Both the position numbers and the translations under genes were made by a program. This document shows positions 15,349 through 24,594 of a DNA stretch of 64,000 bases, one piece after another. A model generated the notes under the pieces. It was given only the letters and a program-made list of their open reading frames with translations. It was not told where the DNA came from and did not search any database. The DNA is from RGIG1934 sp045122895 (GTDB taxonomy: Bacteria > Bacillota > Clostridia > Lachnospirales > Lachnospiraceae), in the NCBI GenBank assembly GCA_045122895.1, contig JBGVIE010000045.1, positions 16,168-80,167 on the forward strand, written 5' to 3'. The stretch's first letter is position 1. Every line of letters starts with the position of its first letter.

Positions 15349-16749
15349 ATGATGAGCGGTCTTTATAGTGAACTTAAGAATTACGAAAACAGTGATATGT
15401 ACAGGTTTCATATGCCGGGTCACAAGGGCTATGGAGAACGTGAGTATTTTGGAATCGATATCACAGAGATAGATGGATTTGACAATCTTCATCATGCAGA
15501 GGGTATTATTGCAGATGAGATGAAGAGAGCCGGCGAGTATTATGGAAGTGAGAAGACATATTATCTTGTGAATGGAAGTTCATGTGGTATTCTAAGCGCA
15601 ATATCGGCTGCGGCTTTTGTAAAAAAAGGAAAAATTTTGATGTCAAGAAATAGTCATAAGTCTGCATACAATGCTGTTTTTTTAAATAGATTGGAATCAG
15701 CGTATATTTATCCACAGTATATACACAAAATGGGTATAAATGGGGGCATAAATCCAGCGGATGTGGATAAGTTGATAAGAGAAAATGTCGAAATATCGTG
15801 TATTTTTATAACGTCTCCCACTTACGAGGGAATTGTGAGTGATATAAAAGCAATTGCTGATATTGCACATGCACATAAAATACCGTTGATTGTTGACGAG
15901 GCTCATGGAGCACATTTTGGAATTCATGGGAGCTTTCCTGTGAGTGCCATAGCGCTTGGGGCAGATATTGTGATTCAAAGTGTACATAAGACACTGCCAT
16001 CACTCACACAGACAGCGCTTCTTCATATAGGGAAGAATTCGCTTATAAGCAGGGAGAGTGTCGAACAGTTTCTTTCTATTTATCAAAGCTCCAGTCCATC
16101 CTATGTGCTTATGTCAGCTATTGGTAATTGTCTTGATGACTTGATAAGTGGTCGGGCTGACATGGAGATAGACAGATATGTAGAAGCACTTGATGATTTT
16201 TATCAGTTTGCAAAGGGGCTAAAGAAAATAAAGGTTTTGGACGAAAGAATTGTTAAAAGTGATAGTGTCTATGATTTTGACAGGGGAAAAATCGTGATAT
16301 CAACAGGTAGTTCAAAACTCTCAGGGGAAGAGCTGTATGAAATATTAAGAGAAAAATACAGACTGCAGCCGGAGATGGCGTCAGGGAATTACGTTATATG
16401 TATGACATCATATAAGGATAAGCAAGAGGGCTTCGACAGACTAAAAATGGCTCTTGCTGAAGTGGATAAGAGTGTAGCTGAAGGTGATGAGAACGAGTAC
16501 AAAGTACCGTTTTTTGAAGCAAAAATAAATCAGACTATTTTTGAAGCAATGAACATAAAAAGTGATAAATATATGAATGTGTCAGATGCGGTAGGAAAAA
16601 CAGCGCTAACGTATTCGTATGTATATCCGCCCGGGATCCCCATAATTGCACCGGGTGAGGAAGTGACGGATGAAGTTGTAATGGCTGTAAAAAAATACAA
16701 GGCCGCAGGGCTTGTTATCAAAGGTGAGGAAATAAAATATGGAGATTAA
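15349..16749 (+). CDS. PLP-dependent Orn/Lys/Arg decarboxylase
   Basis: Fold-type I decarboxylase acting on a basic amino acid to give a diamine (cadaverine, putrescine or agmatine). It has the N-terminal FHMPGHKG motif, a substrate/PLP loop VNGSSCGIL, NSHKSAYNA, VDEAHGAH and the PLP lysine in QSVHKTLPSLTQ at ~214. The C-terminal domain ends with YPPGIPIIAPGE. The ~466-residue length matches the short YaaO/SpeA form of Firmicutes, which stands in the same position upstream of yaaR and holB. A strong AGGA lies just before ATG 15349 or 15352; the ATG at 15322 lacks a ribosome site. The exact substrate cannot be read from sequence alone. Confidence 0.92.
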   Translation: MMSGLYSELKNYENSDMYRFHMPGHKGYGEREYFGIDITEIDGFDNLHHAEGIIADEMKRAGEYYGSEKTYYLVNGSSCGILSAISAAAFVKKGKILMSRNSHKSAYNAVFLNRLESAYIYPQYIHKMGINGGINPADVDKLIRENVEISCIFITSPTYEGIVSDIKAIADIAHAHKIPLIVDEAHGAHFGIHGSFPVSAIALGADIVIQSVHKTLPSLTQTALLHIGKNSLISRESVEQFLSIYQSSSPSYVLMSAIGNCLDDLISGRADMEIDRYVEALDDFYQFAKGLKKIKVLDERIVKSDSVYDFDRGKIVISTGSSKLSGEELYEILREKYRLQPEMASGNYVICMTSYKDKQEGFDRLKMALAEVDKSVAEGDENEYKVPFFEAKINQTIFEAMNIKSDKYMNVSDAVGKTALTYSYVYPPGIPIIAPGEEVTDEVVMAVKKYKAAGLVIKGEEIKYGD

Positions 16750-17179
16750 GGTAAATGAACTTAATAATATTTTGCCCCAGGAAACAGCAAAGCAGACGAA
16801 TGAAACGGATGGAAGTTTTAAGTTTATGCTGGCGAGTAATATAGAAGAAAGTGACCTTCAGGCGAAAGTAAATGCCCTTATGAATGAAATCTCTGATCAG
16901 GGAAAGAAGCTTTCAAAGCATGCAGATATTCGTGATATGAGAAAATATCGCGAGCTTATTAAGACATTTCTCAATGAAGTTGTATATCGCTCGCATGGGT
17001 TTTCGAGAGAGAATTTTCTTGATAGAAAAGGAAGACACAGGGTCTATGGAATAATAAGACTTATAGATAAGAATCTTGATGAGCTTGCAGAGGCATTGCT
17101 TGCCGATGAGAAGGATAATATAGAGATTTTGAACAAAATAGGAGAAATTAGGGGGTTGTTACTTGATATAATAACATAG
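16739..17179 (+). CDS. yaaR: YaaR family protein (DUF327)
   Basis: A 146-residue helical protein that overlaps the decarboxylase by 11 bases. The core ALMNEISDQGKKLSKHADIRDMRKYRELIKTFL..., then RKGRHRVYGIIRLIDKNLDELAEALL, is the DUF327 pattern. In Firmicutes it sits between a decarboxylase or thymidylate kinase gene and holB. Its molecular role is unknown. Here the expected next gene, holB, is 14.8 kb away at 31954, because the envelope island 17289-31824 sits in between. I saw no clear terminator right after it; a short AT-rich gap leads to the island. Confidence 0.9.
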   Translation: MEIKVNELNNILPQETAKQTNETDGSFKFMLASNIEESDLQAKVNALMNEISDQGKKLSKHADIRDMRKYRELIKTFLNEVVYRSHGFSRENFLDRKGRHRVYGIIRLIDKNLDELAEALLADEKDNIEILNKIGEIRGLLLDIIT

Positions 17180-17288
17180 AAATGCTATATTTACATAATG
17201 TCATCAAAATTTAGTGTTAAACTTATAAAGGATGAACATTAGTTTTGCTTGGGAGAATTAACGAAAGGAATAATTGAGGAATAAAGAT

Positions 17289-19172
17289 ATGCGATTTGTT
17301 AAGAAAATAATTAAAGCAATAATAGTGTTTATATGGAAAGTACTTAGAAAACTTCATATCATAAGCGATTATACATTCAGGGGACTTATGCTTCATTTTA
17401 CAGATGAGTATAAATTCTTATCTATATCGCCATATTTTGATAAGAAATGGTATGTAGATACATACGAAGATGTTGCAATAAACCCAACACAGCATTATAT
17501 GAAGTTTGGTTTTAAAGAAGGAAAGAATCCTTGCGATAATTTTGATGGTGCAGGATATTTGCAGGCACTTGAAGGAATTAGAGAGCTTACTGTTAATCCG
17601 TTGTTAGATATAGATATGTGTGCACTAAGAGAGAGAAGACCAAGTCCTTCAGTAGTAAATTTTTGGGGATTTTTCAATTCGGCAGATGGAAATACATATA
17701 TGGTATTGTCTTCGGTACTTGAAAATATACATTTTTTCATTAATGAAGAAGAATATGAGAATACAGTGGGGCTAACAGACAGTTCGGTGGTATTTTTTGA
17801 TACATACATCAAAAAAGAGTTTAGTGAAAACGCTTTCTATTATAATGTATCCAATATCCCGCCAAAGATGGGAATGGAATTTAAGGTTGCGATTGATTTG
17901 AATATTCCGCTACACATCCTTACATTATTTGTGTGGTCATCATTTTCATACAAATATTATTTAAAAGAAGGGCAGTATCTGGCAGTTGACAGGAATATAA
18001 TAAAGGTAACAGATTATAATGGATTTTATGAGCATTATATGAATATCTGTACTGATGAGCAGAAGATGAGACTTAGCCAGATAGCAGCTATAAAAGATAA
18101 AGAGAAGGATATAATTCTTTTTTCTGAATTTAGAAACATTGCCAATGACAATTCGTGGGAAATATTTAAAGAATCTGTTGCAAGGGGAGATAACAGTTAT
18201 TTTGTAACTGGTTTATCAAGATATGAAAATGAAGAAGATGAAGAGATTAAGAAACATATGCTTGTATATAACAGCGAAGAGCATATTCAGGCATTTATGA
18301 GATGCAAGAAGATTATATGTAGTTGGACATTATCAGATATGGTACCAACAGTATTTAAACATGAGTTCTTTGCGTACCCATTTATTCAGTCAAACTGGTA
18401 TTATTGTCCTCATGGAATATCATACGATAAGAACTCATATTTTCTTACACCGATATTCTTAAGTCAGCCAAAGAAATTATGTTGTTGCTCAGAAAATGAA
18501 AAAAATTATTTTGAGAATAAGTGCGGATTAAAAAATGTTATTGTCACAGGTTATCCTAGAATGGACAAATGGGATGCGCCAAAGAATGACGCAATTTTGT
18601 TTGATTTCACATACAGAAAACAGTATACGGACGAATATTTTGATATTATAGCCGAGGTTGTTAATAAGGTAATGGAGGCATATCCGGATAGAGATATTTT
18701 CTATCTTTTCCATCCTGCAATTTCAGTTAAAAAACAGAGATTGATAAAGAGAAAGATAAGAACTTATGGCAAATCGGAAGAGGAGCTTATAGCTATCTCA
18801 AAGGCTCAGGAGGAAGGTACTTTTGTAGAACCTGTACAATACGCACATTCATCAGAACAGACTCTCTTTAACAAGTGGTTTAATGAGTGCAAATATCTAA
18901 TAACAGATTATTCTTCCGTTGCTTATGATTTTGCATATAAGAAATCAGGAATTAGTATTTATTATATGCAGGAAGGGTTTACGGAGAATCACTATGAGTT
19001 ATATGATGAATTTTATGATAATCATTGTGGAATTATCGTAGATAACTCAGACGAACTTGTAAAGACCTTGAATAAAGAACTGGATACATCAGTTGTTGAA
19101 GCAAGAAAAGATAAATTTTTCAAATACAGTGACAGAGAAAATGTAAAACGTGTGTACAAAGAATTTTTTTAA
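17289..19172 (+). CDS. TagF-like CDP-glycerol glycerophosphotransferase with N-terminal glycan module
   Basis: A predicted polymerase that adds glycerol- or ribitol-phosphate units to a wall polymer at the inner membrane face. Residues ~45-95 hold the FDKKWYVDTYEDVA ... HYMKFGFKEGKNP module, found on many glycan enzymes and also on the RgpF-like protein at 36650-38440. The C-terminal ~330 residues have the TagF marks: YCPHGISYDKNSY (acceptor His), VTGYPRMDKW, a substrate Lys/Arg region and the nucleotide motif ITDYSSVAYDFAY. The start is ATG 17289 with GAGGA eight bases upstream; an upstream TTG at 17274 is unlikely. It opens an island with a dlt-like set, so its polymer is the likely substrate of that set. 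Confidence 0.8.
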   Translation: MRFVKKIIKAIIVFIWKVLRKLHIISDYTFRGLMLHFTDEYKFLSISPYFDKKWYVDTYEDVAINPTQHYMKFGFKEGKNPCDNFDGAGYLQALEGIRELTVNPLLDIDMCALRERRPSPSVVNFWGFFNSADGNTYMVLSSVLENIHFFINEEEYENTVGLTDSSVVFFDTYIKKEFSENAFYYNVSNIPPKMGMEFKVAIDLNIPLHILTLFVWSSFSYKYYLKEGQYLAVDRNIIKVTDYNGFYEHYMNICTDEQKMRLSQIAAIKDKEKDIILFSEFRNIANDNSWEIFKESVARGDNSYFVTGLSRYENEEDEEIKKHMLVYNSEEHIQAFMRCKKIICSWTLSDMVPTVFKHEFFAYPFIQSNWYYCPHGISYDKNSYFLTPIFLSQPKKLCCCSENEKNYFENKCGLKNVIVTGYPRMDKWDAPKNDAILFDFTYRKQYTDEYFDIIAEVVNKVMEAYPDRDIFYLFHPAISVKKQRLIKRKIRTYGKSEEELIAISKAQEEGTFVEPVQYAHSSEQTLFNKWFNECKYLITDYSSVAYDFAYKKSGISIYYMQEGFTENHYELYDEFYDNHCGIIVDNSDELVKTLNKELDTSVVEARKDKFFKYSDRENVKRVYKEFF

Positions 19173-19187
19173 AGAAGGTATATTGAT

Positions 19188-21269
19188 ATGAAGAAACGCA
19201 ATAAGATAATAATATTCTTAGTGCTTGTCTTGTGTTTTACGGGTATAAGTGTTAACCTGACATTGGATATATATGCAGAGGATAACGGTACAGTTATAGA
19301 GATTCCAAAAAGCGAATTTGACGAGGGATACAGCGATGCAAAAGTAATTCAGAAATATTTAAATCTTGCAAGAGATAATGCCACAGATGATAATGCATAC
19401 AGGATAGTAGTACCAGAAGGTACTTATGAGATCGCATCAGGAATGAGCATATATAGTAATACTCATCTGTGTCTTAATGGAGTTACATTAAAAAGATGTT
19501 CTGAATCAATAGGTATGTTTAGAAGTGGAAATAATTCAGACATAAACAATGGTTATGATGGATACAAAAATATAACTATCGAAGGTGGTATTCTGGATGC
19601 AAATGGCAATGTAAAAGAGTATGCTGACAATAGTGGAACTCTTATCAGAATTGCACATGCAAAAAACATATTGTTAGACAGGGTTACTTTGCAAAACGGA
19701 AACAATCTTCACTATGTAGAGGTAGCAGGTGTTGATGGTTTTACAATGCAGGACTGCAATATATATGGAAGAGACAGCTTAAGTACAGTTAACACAAAAA
19801 ACAGATCTATAGAGGCTGTGCAGCTGGATGTTCTCCACGATGAGAGCAGGATGAAGAATTTTGGCAATTATGATGATACGCCTATGAAGAATGTTCTTAT
19901 TACAGGCTGTACATTTAAGGATGTACAAAGAGGTGTGGGGAGTCATTCAATGGTAGTTGGCATCGAATTTGAAAATATCAGAATTACTGATAACAAATTT
20001 GAGAATATCTCTAAGACTGCTATTGCGGTAGAAAATTACAGAAATTGTGATATTTCTAACAATGTTATTATTAATTCGGGAGCCGGAATAGATTTTAAGA
20101 ATATGCACAGTAATGAGGGGTTAGGTGTTGGAGATTCAAAAATATATCTTCCAAATGACACAAAGAAGACATACAAATATAACCCTAATGTTAATACGAC
20201 AATCAGGAATAACAAAATAACAGTAAAAAAGACTAAGTATACAGATGTGCCAACAGCAATAAGAGTATATGGAGAACTTGTTGATGAGACTACAGCTAAG
20301 CATGCGGGAATAAAAGCTGGGGATTATTATGTGGAAAATGTGATTATTTCTAATAATGAGATTTCTGATGAAGCTATAGGTATTAAGTGCGGTAACACAA
20401 GAAACAGCGTCATTACAAATAACAAAATAAGATACACTGGAAAAATATCGGCATCAACAAATTACAGTATTAGTTTATATGACAATTCTACTAACAATGA
20501 GATAAGTGGAAACGAAATAACAGGTTCAGGAAGGCATGGTATATATACATCTGCCGGCTGTAGCAAAACAGCAATAAAGAATAACAAAATCACTTCGGTT
20601 AACGGAAATGGAATAAGAATGTTTTCATGTGGAGATAAAAATGTAATTTCGGGTAATACACTTAACATAAGTAGAACAGGAGGAATTGTTCTTGATAACA
20701 CAAATGCCACGATAACCAATAACAAGCTTAGCAATGACAAAGGAAATGGAATTGCAGTACAGAATTCGTCAAAGGCTACCATAAAAGGTAACACTATAAC
20801 TAAGGCCTCGAGCAGAGGAATCAGTGTGAGCCTTGGAAGTGGTGCGACTATTGAATCGAATACAATCAGGTCATCGGGGTTATATGGTATAGATATTCAG
20901 GATCCAAAGAAAAAAAACAGTACAATTGGTGAAAATAAAATAACATCAAGCAAAAAATGTGCTATACACATAGCCTCAAAACCATCGGTATCCCTAAAGT
21001 CTTATCATCCGATAGTGATGAAAAAGAAATCGGCTGACAAAAAGGGTGCAAGTCTTTCATTTAATAAGGTAAATGGAGTTAATAAGTATTGCATATATAG
21101 AAAAATTGGTTCTGGAGCATGGAAAAGAATCGCTACAAAATCAACCACAAGTTACGTTGATAAGAATTATAAAAAAGGAAAAAAATATCAATATAAAATA
21201 GTAGCTGATGTAAAAGTTAACAAAGTTACAGTGAAAAACATATCGAGTAATATACTCACTGTAAGGTAA
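19188..21269 (+). CDS. Secreted right-handed beta-helix protein with C-terminal FnIII-like domain
   Basis: The signal peptide is residues 1-30 (IIIFLVLVLCFTGISVNL, DIYAED). Residues ~50-600 form a parallel beta-helix: many short coils of the type NNxI, as in VIISNNEISDEAIGIKCG, SVITNNKI, ATITNNKLS, ATIKGNTI. This fold is used by polysaccharide lyases, epimerases and glycan-binding proteins. The last ~85 residues are a fibronectin-III-like module (VNGVNKYCIYRKIGSGAWKR), as also seen on the SGNH protein and the giant surface protein of this window. Catalytic residues cannot be assigned. Spacing to the polymerase gene is 15 bases, so it probably acts outside on the same polymer. Its stop codon touches the next ORF. 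Confidence 0.8.
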   Translation: MKKRNKIIIFLVLVLCFTGISVNLTLDIYAEDNGTVIEIPKSEFDEGYSDAKVIQKYLNLARDNATDDNAYRIVVPEGTYEIASGMSIYSNTHLCLNGVTLKRCSESIGMFRSGNNSDINNGYDGYKNITIEGGILDANGNVKEYADNSGTLIRIAHAKNILLDRVTLQNGNNLHYVEVAGVDGFTMQDCNIYGRDSLSTVNTKNRSIEAVQLDVLHDESRMKNFGNYDDTPMKNVLITGCTFKDVQRGVGSHSMVVGIEFENIRITDNKFENISKTAIAVENYRNCDISNNVIINSGAGIDFKNMHSNEGLGVGDSKIYLPNDTKKTYKYNPNVNTTIRNNKITVKKTKYTDVPTAIRVYGELVDETTAKHAGIKAGDYYVENVIISNNEISDEAIGIKCGNTRNSVITNNKIRYTGKISASTNYSISLYDNSTNNEISGNEITGSGRHGIYTSAGCSKTAIKNNKITSVNGNGIRMFSCGDKNVISGNTLNISRTGGIVLDNTNATITNNKLSNDKGNGIAVQNSSKATIKGNTITKASSRGISVSLGSGATIESNTIRSSGLYGIDIQDPKKKNSTIGENKITSSKKCAIHIASKPSVSLKSYHPIVMKKKSADKKGASLSFNKVNGVNKYCIYRKIGSGAWKRIATKSTTSYVDKNYKKGKKYQYKIVADVKVNKVTVKNISSNILTVR

Positions 21270-21292
21270 TGGAATTTGTGAGGAAACAGAAT

Positions 21293-21877
21293 ATGAGTAA
21301 AATATATGTAGTAATGGGAAAAAGCTCATCGGGCAAGGACACAATATATAAGATGCTTCTTGAAGATAAGGAGCTTAAACTTAACACGATAACTGTTTAC
21401 ACTACCAGACCTATGCGCGATGGGGAGGTTGAAGGCAGAGAATACCATTTTGTGGATGAGAAGAGAATGCTTGAGCTTGAAGCGGCAGGTAAAGTTGTCG
21501 AACGCAGGAGCTATAATACTGTACATGGGATATGGAATTATTTTACAGTAGATGATGAGCAGATTGATTTGGAAGATAAAGATTATATTTTAATTGGGAC
21601 CTTGGAGTCTTATGTTAAGATTAGGGATTATTATGGTAAAGATGTTGTATCACCTATATATGTAGAAGTTGATGATGGAGACAGACTTATACGTGCTATA
21701 TCAAGAGAGAAGCAGCAGGACAATCCTAAATACGAGGAGATGTGCAGAAGATTTTTAGCAGATGCAAAAGATTTTTCAGAAGACAAAATTAAAGAGTGTG
21801 ATATAATAAAAAGATATAACAATATTGACCTGAATGAATGTGTGGAAATGATTAAAAAAGAGTTGAAGAATGAGTAA
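21293..21877 (+). CDS. Guanylate-kinase-like NMP kinase
   Basis: A 194-residue P-loop protein. Walker A is GKSSSGKDT, the GMP-binding region is YTTRPMRDGEVEGREYHFV, followed by a lid with Arg residues (DRLIRAISREKQQDNP). Guanylate kinase converts GMP to GDP. This divergent form is common in Lachnospiraceae near yaaR and holB, so it may belong to the ancestral housekeeping block rather than to the island around it. ATG 21293 has GAGGA eight bases upstream; the ATG at 21269 is less likely. It lies inside an otherwise envelope-related run, 12 bases before the dltA-like gene. A role in providing nucleotides for activated sugars is possible but not shown. Confidence 0.75.
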   Translation: MSKIYVVMGKSSSGKDTIYKMLLEDKELKLNTITVYTTRPMRDGEVEGREYHFVDEKRMLELEAAGKVVERRSYNTVHGIWNYFTVDDEQIDLEDKDYILIGTLESYVKIRDYYGKDVVSPIYVEVDDGDRLIRAISREKQQDNPKYEEMCRRFLADAKDFSEDKIKECDIIKRYNNIDLNECVEMIKKELKNE

Positions 21878-21889
21878 AAGGAGAAAACA

Positions 21890-23413
21890 ATGCGTAGAAG
21901 TATTTTGGAGTTTTTAGAGGAATCAACAGCTAAATATGGTGACAAGATTGTGTTTGGTGATCAGGACAATGTTGTGACTTACAATGAATTAAGCAGGCTT
22001 GCCAGAACAATAGGAACGAATATAACTGATGTGATCGGGGATACACGCAGAAGACCTATAGTAGTATTTATAGATAGAAATATTGAGAGTCTGATTTCTT
22101 TTATGGGTGTTGTGTATAGTGGGAATTTCTATGTACCGGTAGATAAGCTTATGCCAACCGCAAGAATAGAGAGTATGTTTAATACACTCAATCCTGTTGG
22201 AGTAATTATGACAGCAGATGAGAATGCTATTCTCGATGAAATAAAATATGAGGGACCAAGATTCTCATATGAAGAGGTTATAAATGGTTCGATAGATGAT
22301 GAAAGAATTGAATCGATTAGAAAACAGATGCTTAGTACAGATCCTTTGTACGCAATATTTACATCAGGCTCTACAGGAGTTCCAAAGGGAGTTCTTGTGG
22401 GAAATGGCTCGGTTATAGATTTAGTTGACTGTTTTGCTGACGAGTTTGATTTTGACGATACAAGAGTCTTTGGCAATCAGGCTCCGTTTGATTTTGACGT
22501 ATCGGTTAAGGATATATATTCTACACTTAGAAATGGAGCAACCATGTACATTGTGCCAAAGGTACTTTTTGTTGCACCGGGAAAGCTTATATCTTATCTC
22601 GATGAGCATAAGATAAATACAATTATCTGGGCTGCGTCAGCACTTAGAATAATGGAGAATCTTAAAGCATTTAAGAAGCAGTTACCATCATATTTAAGAA
22701 CTGTAATGTTTTCTGGTGAGATAATGTCTAACAAGGTACTTAATTATTGGAGAACAAATCTTCCGGATGTATCATATGTTAACCTCTATGGGCCGACAGA
22801 GATTACATGTAACTGTACTTTCTACAAGGTGGACAGACCATATGCTGATGATGAGACTTTACCAATAGGTGTAAGTTTTATTAACACAAAGATATTATTG
22901 TTGAATGAGGAAGATAGGGAAGCTAAGGCTGGAGAAATCGGTGAGATTTGTGTATTAGGTCATTCGTTAGCATTAGGATATTACAATAATCCGGAGAAAA
23001 CAGAAGAAGCTTTCTGCCAGAATCCGCTTAATACAGCATATCCTGAGAAGATATACAGAACAGGTGACCTTGGATATTATAACGATGAAGGACTTCTTAT
23101 GTTTGTGTCGAGAAAAGATTACCAGGTAAAACATATGGGACACAGAATTGAACTTGGAGAAATCGAAACTGTAGCGAATGCATTACCATATGTAGATGCA
23201 GCCGTTATGGTTTATGATGATAAGAAAGAGAAAATAGTAATGTTTTATCAGTCAGAGACAGAATGTGATAAACAGGTATTAACAGATATGGGAGAAAAGC
23301 TTCCGAAGTATATGTTCCCTAATCGCCTTGTTCATTTTGACAAGCTGCCTGTAAACAAAAATGGTAAGATTGACAGAGTTTTATTGAAAAAGGAATATAT
23401 AGAAAATGTATAA
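21890..23413 (+). CDS. DltA-like amino-acid adenylation enzyme
   Basis: A stand-alone adenylation domain of the DltA/NRPS type that activates an amino acid as the adenylate and loads it on a carrier protein (here the 76-residue gene at 24239). Core motifs: FTSGSTGVPKGV (157-168), FDFDVSVKDIY, NLYGPTE (298-304), YRTGDLG (389-395) and NGKIDR (about 491-496). The 507-residue length is normal for DltA. In DltA the D-Ala pocket is shaped by a Cys in an (L/F)FCGE motif; this protein has Ser275 in MFSGEIM. The substrate may therefore not be D-alanine. It overlaps the GNAT gene by eight bases and lies in the order A-enzyme, GNAT, carrier, then MBOAT and SGNH. Confidence 0.85.
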   Translation: MRRSILEFLEESTAKYGDKIVFGDQDNVVTYNELSRLARTIGTNITDVIGDTRRRPIVVFIDRNIESLISFMGVVYSGNFYVPVDKLMPTARIESMFNTLNPVGVIMTADENAILDEIKYEGPRFSYEEVINGSIDDERIESIRKQMLSTDPLYAIFTSGSTGVPKGVLVGNGSVIDLVDCFADEFDFDDTRVFGNQAPFDFDVSVKDIYSTLRNGATMYIVPKVLFVAPGKLISYLDEHKINTIIWAASALRIMENLKAFKKQLPSYLRTVMFSGEIMSNKVLNYWRTNLPDVSYVNLYGPTEITCNCTFYKVDRPYADDETLPIGVSFINTKILLLNEEDREAKAGEIGEICVLGHSLALGYYNNPEKTEEAFCQNPLNTAYPEKIYRTGDLGYYNDEGLLMFVSRKDYQVKHMGHRIELGEIETVANALPYVDAAVMVYDDKKEKIVMFYQSETECDKQVLTDMGEKLPKYMFPNRLVHFDKLPVNKNGKIDRVLLKKEYIENV

Positions 23414-24221
23414 AGTAGAATCGTTTGATATGTATAAAGAGCTTAAAGCCGCTCAAAAAGGAGGGGCGGGAAAGCTTATAAATAATATTTATTTTATGCC
23501 GAATGAGATAAAAAGGCTTATAGAATTAAACAAACTGTACTATGAATCCAGAGAAGACGGACTTTATTTTTATGTTGACGAGACAGATTATCTTCGTTTA
23601 TATTATATTAAGAGTTGTGAGAAAGAATTACAGCAGTTTGCAGATGATAAAACGTTGGTGCTCGATTTTGTGTTCAAAGAGAATCAGCAGGAATTCATTA
23701 AGAGTCAAACTGATGAATGGCTAAAGAATGGCTTCAAAAAATATAAGCGATATGTTCGAATGAAGAAAAGCCTGAGTGAAATAGTGACAGGTAAAACCAA
23801 TGAGAAATATAAGATTGAAGTTGCAGGGCACAGCCAGGCTGAGGCTATAATAGAGTTGTGGAGAGAAAGCCTTGATATATTGAGTACTTCATTACCAAGT
23901 GTATCAGAGATGTATGAGATGATAGATGATGGTAATGTTTACTGCATAGATGACAATGGGAATTTGGTGGCAGCGGTGTTTATGAACATCACAGGGAAAA
24001 CATCTGTTACATTATCCCATTTGTCAGTCAGCTCCAAATATAGAAAACAGGGCATTGCCAGTGTTTTGGTAGATGGAGCACTTAACCGGATGGTAAACCA
24101 GGGAATAGAGAATTGTATATTATGGGTGGATGAAAAAAACACACCGGCATATAATATGTATGTGAAATACGAATTTATTCCGGATGGTTTAATTTCAGAT
24201 CAATATCTGAACAAAATATAA
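23406..24221 (+). CDS. GNAT acetyltransferase in the dlt-like operon
   Basis: A 271-residue protein. The C-terminal half (about 140-271) is a GNAT fold: VAAVFMNITGKTSVTLSHLSV, the acetyl-CoA loop SSKYRKQGIASVLVDG and the closing NTPAYNMYVKYEFIPDG. The N-terminal half (FYVDETDYLRLYYIKS...) has a similar strand-helix order and may be a decayed second GNAT lobe. It is co-translated with the dltA-like gene (eight-base overlap) and 17 bases before the carrier gene. Insertion between dltA and dltC is not part of canonical dlt operons. It could acetylate the amino group of the activated residue or modify the polymer; this is inference. Confidence 0.8.
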   Translation: MYKVESFDMYKELKAAQKGGAGKLINNIYFMPNEIKRLIELNKLYYESREDGLYFYVDETDYLRLYYIKSCEKELQQFADDKTLVLDFVFKENQQEFIKSQTDEWLKNGFKKYKRYVRMKKSLSEIVTGKTNEKYKIEVAGHSQAEAIIELWRESLDILSTSLPSVSEMYEMIDDGNVYCIDDNGNLVAAVFMNITGKTSVTLSHLSVSSKYRKQGIASVLVDGALNRMVNQGIENCILWVDEKNTPAYNMYVKYEFIPDGLISDQYLNKI

Positions 24222-24238
24222 TATGGAGGTAACAAAAC

Positions 24239-24469
24239 ATGAAAGAAAAATTAATGGAGATTCTACAGGAATTAAGACCAGAGGTGGATTTTGAAAGTGA
24301 AAAGGAATTGATTGATGGTGGAGTACTTGACTCATTTGACATCGTTACATTAGTGGCACAGTTAAATGAAGAATTTGACATCGAAATCAATGTTGAAGAC
24401 TTAATGCCTGAAAACTTTAATTCAGTTGAGGCTATGCTTGAACTTATTGAAAAACTTCAGGAAGAATAA
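24239..24469 (+). CDS. Acyl/aminoacyl carrier protein (DltC-like)
   Basis: A 76-residue acidic four-helix carrier protein. Ser32 in GGVLDSFDIV is the 4'-phosphopantetheine attachment site. The following ALNEEF-like stretch (AQLNEEFDIEINVEDL) and NFNSVEAMLELI are typical of DltC and ACP. It should carry the amino acid activated by the upstream adenylation enzyme to the MBOAT at 27601. An ATGGAGG ribosome site is present. The transporter/ligase pair that follows separates it from the MBOAT gene, which looks secondary. An ordinary fatty-acid ACP is less likely given the context. Confidence 0.88.
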   Translation: MKEKLMEILQELRPEVDFESEKELIDGGVLDSFDIVTLVAQLNEEFDIEINVEDLMPENFNSVEAMLELIEKLQEE

Positions 24470-24594
24470 GAGGATATATTTTATGAATTCAATGAGCTTT
24501 CCGATGGCTTTGTCGCTGGAAAGCTTGTTGTTATGTTAAGGTCAGCAAATGCTTTATACTTGAAATTTGATTATTATACAGGATGAAGGGATAA
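24470..24594 (+). other. Spacer with hairpin at the left edge of the transporter/ligase insert
   Basis: A perfect 8-bp stem AGCTTTCC (24495-24502) / GGAAAGCT (24518-24525) is followed by only a weak T-rich stretch, so it is at best a partial terminator or an mRNA-processing site. I see no gene in these 125 bases. Confidence 0.4.
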
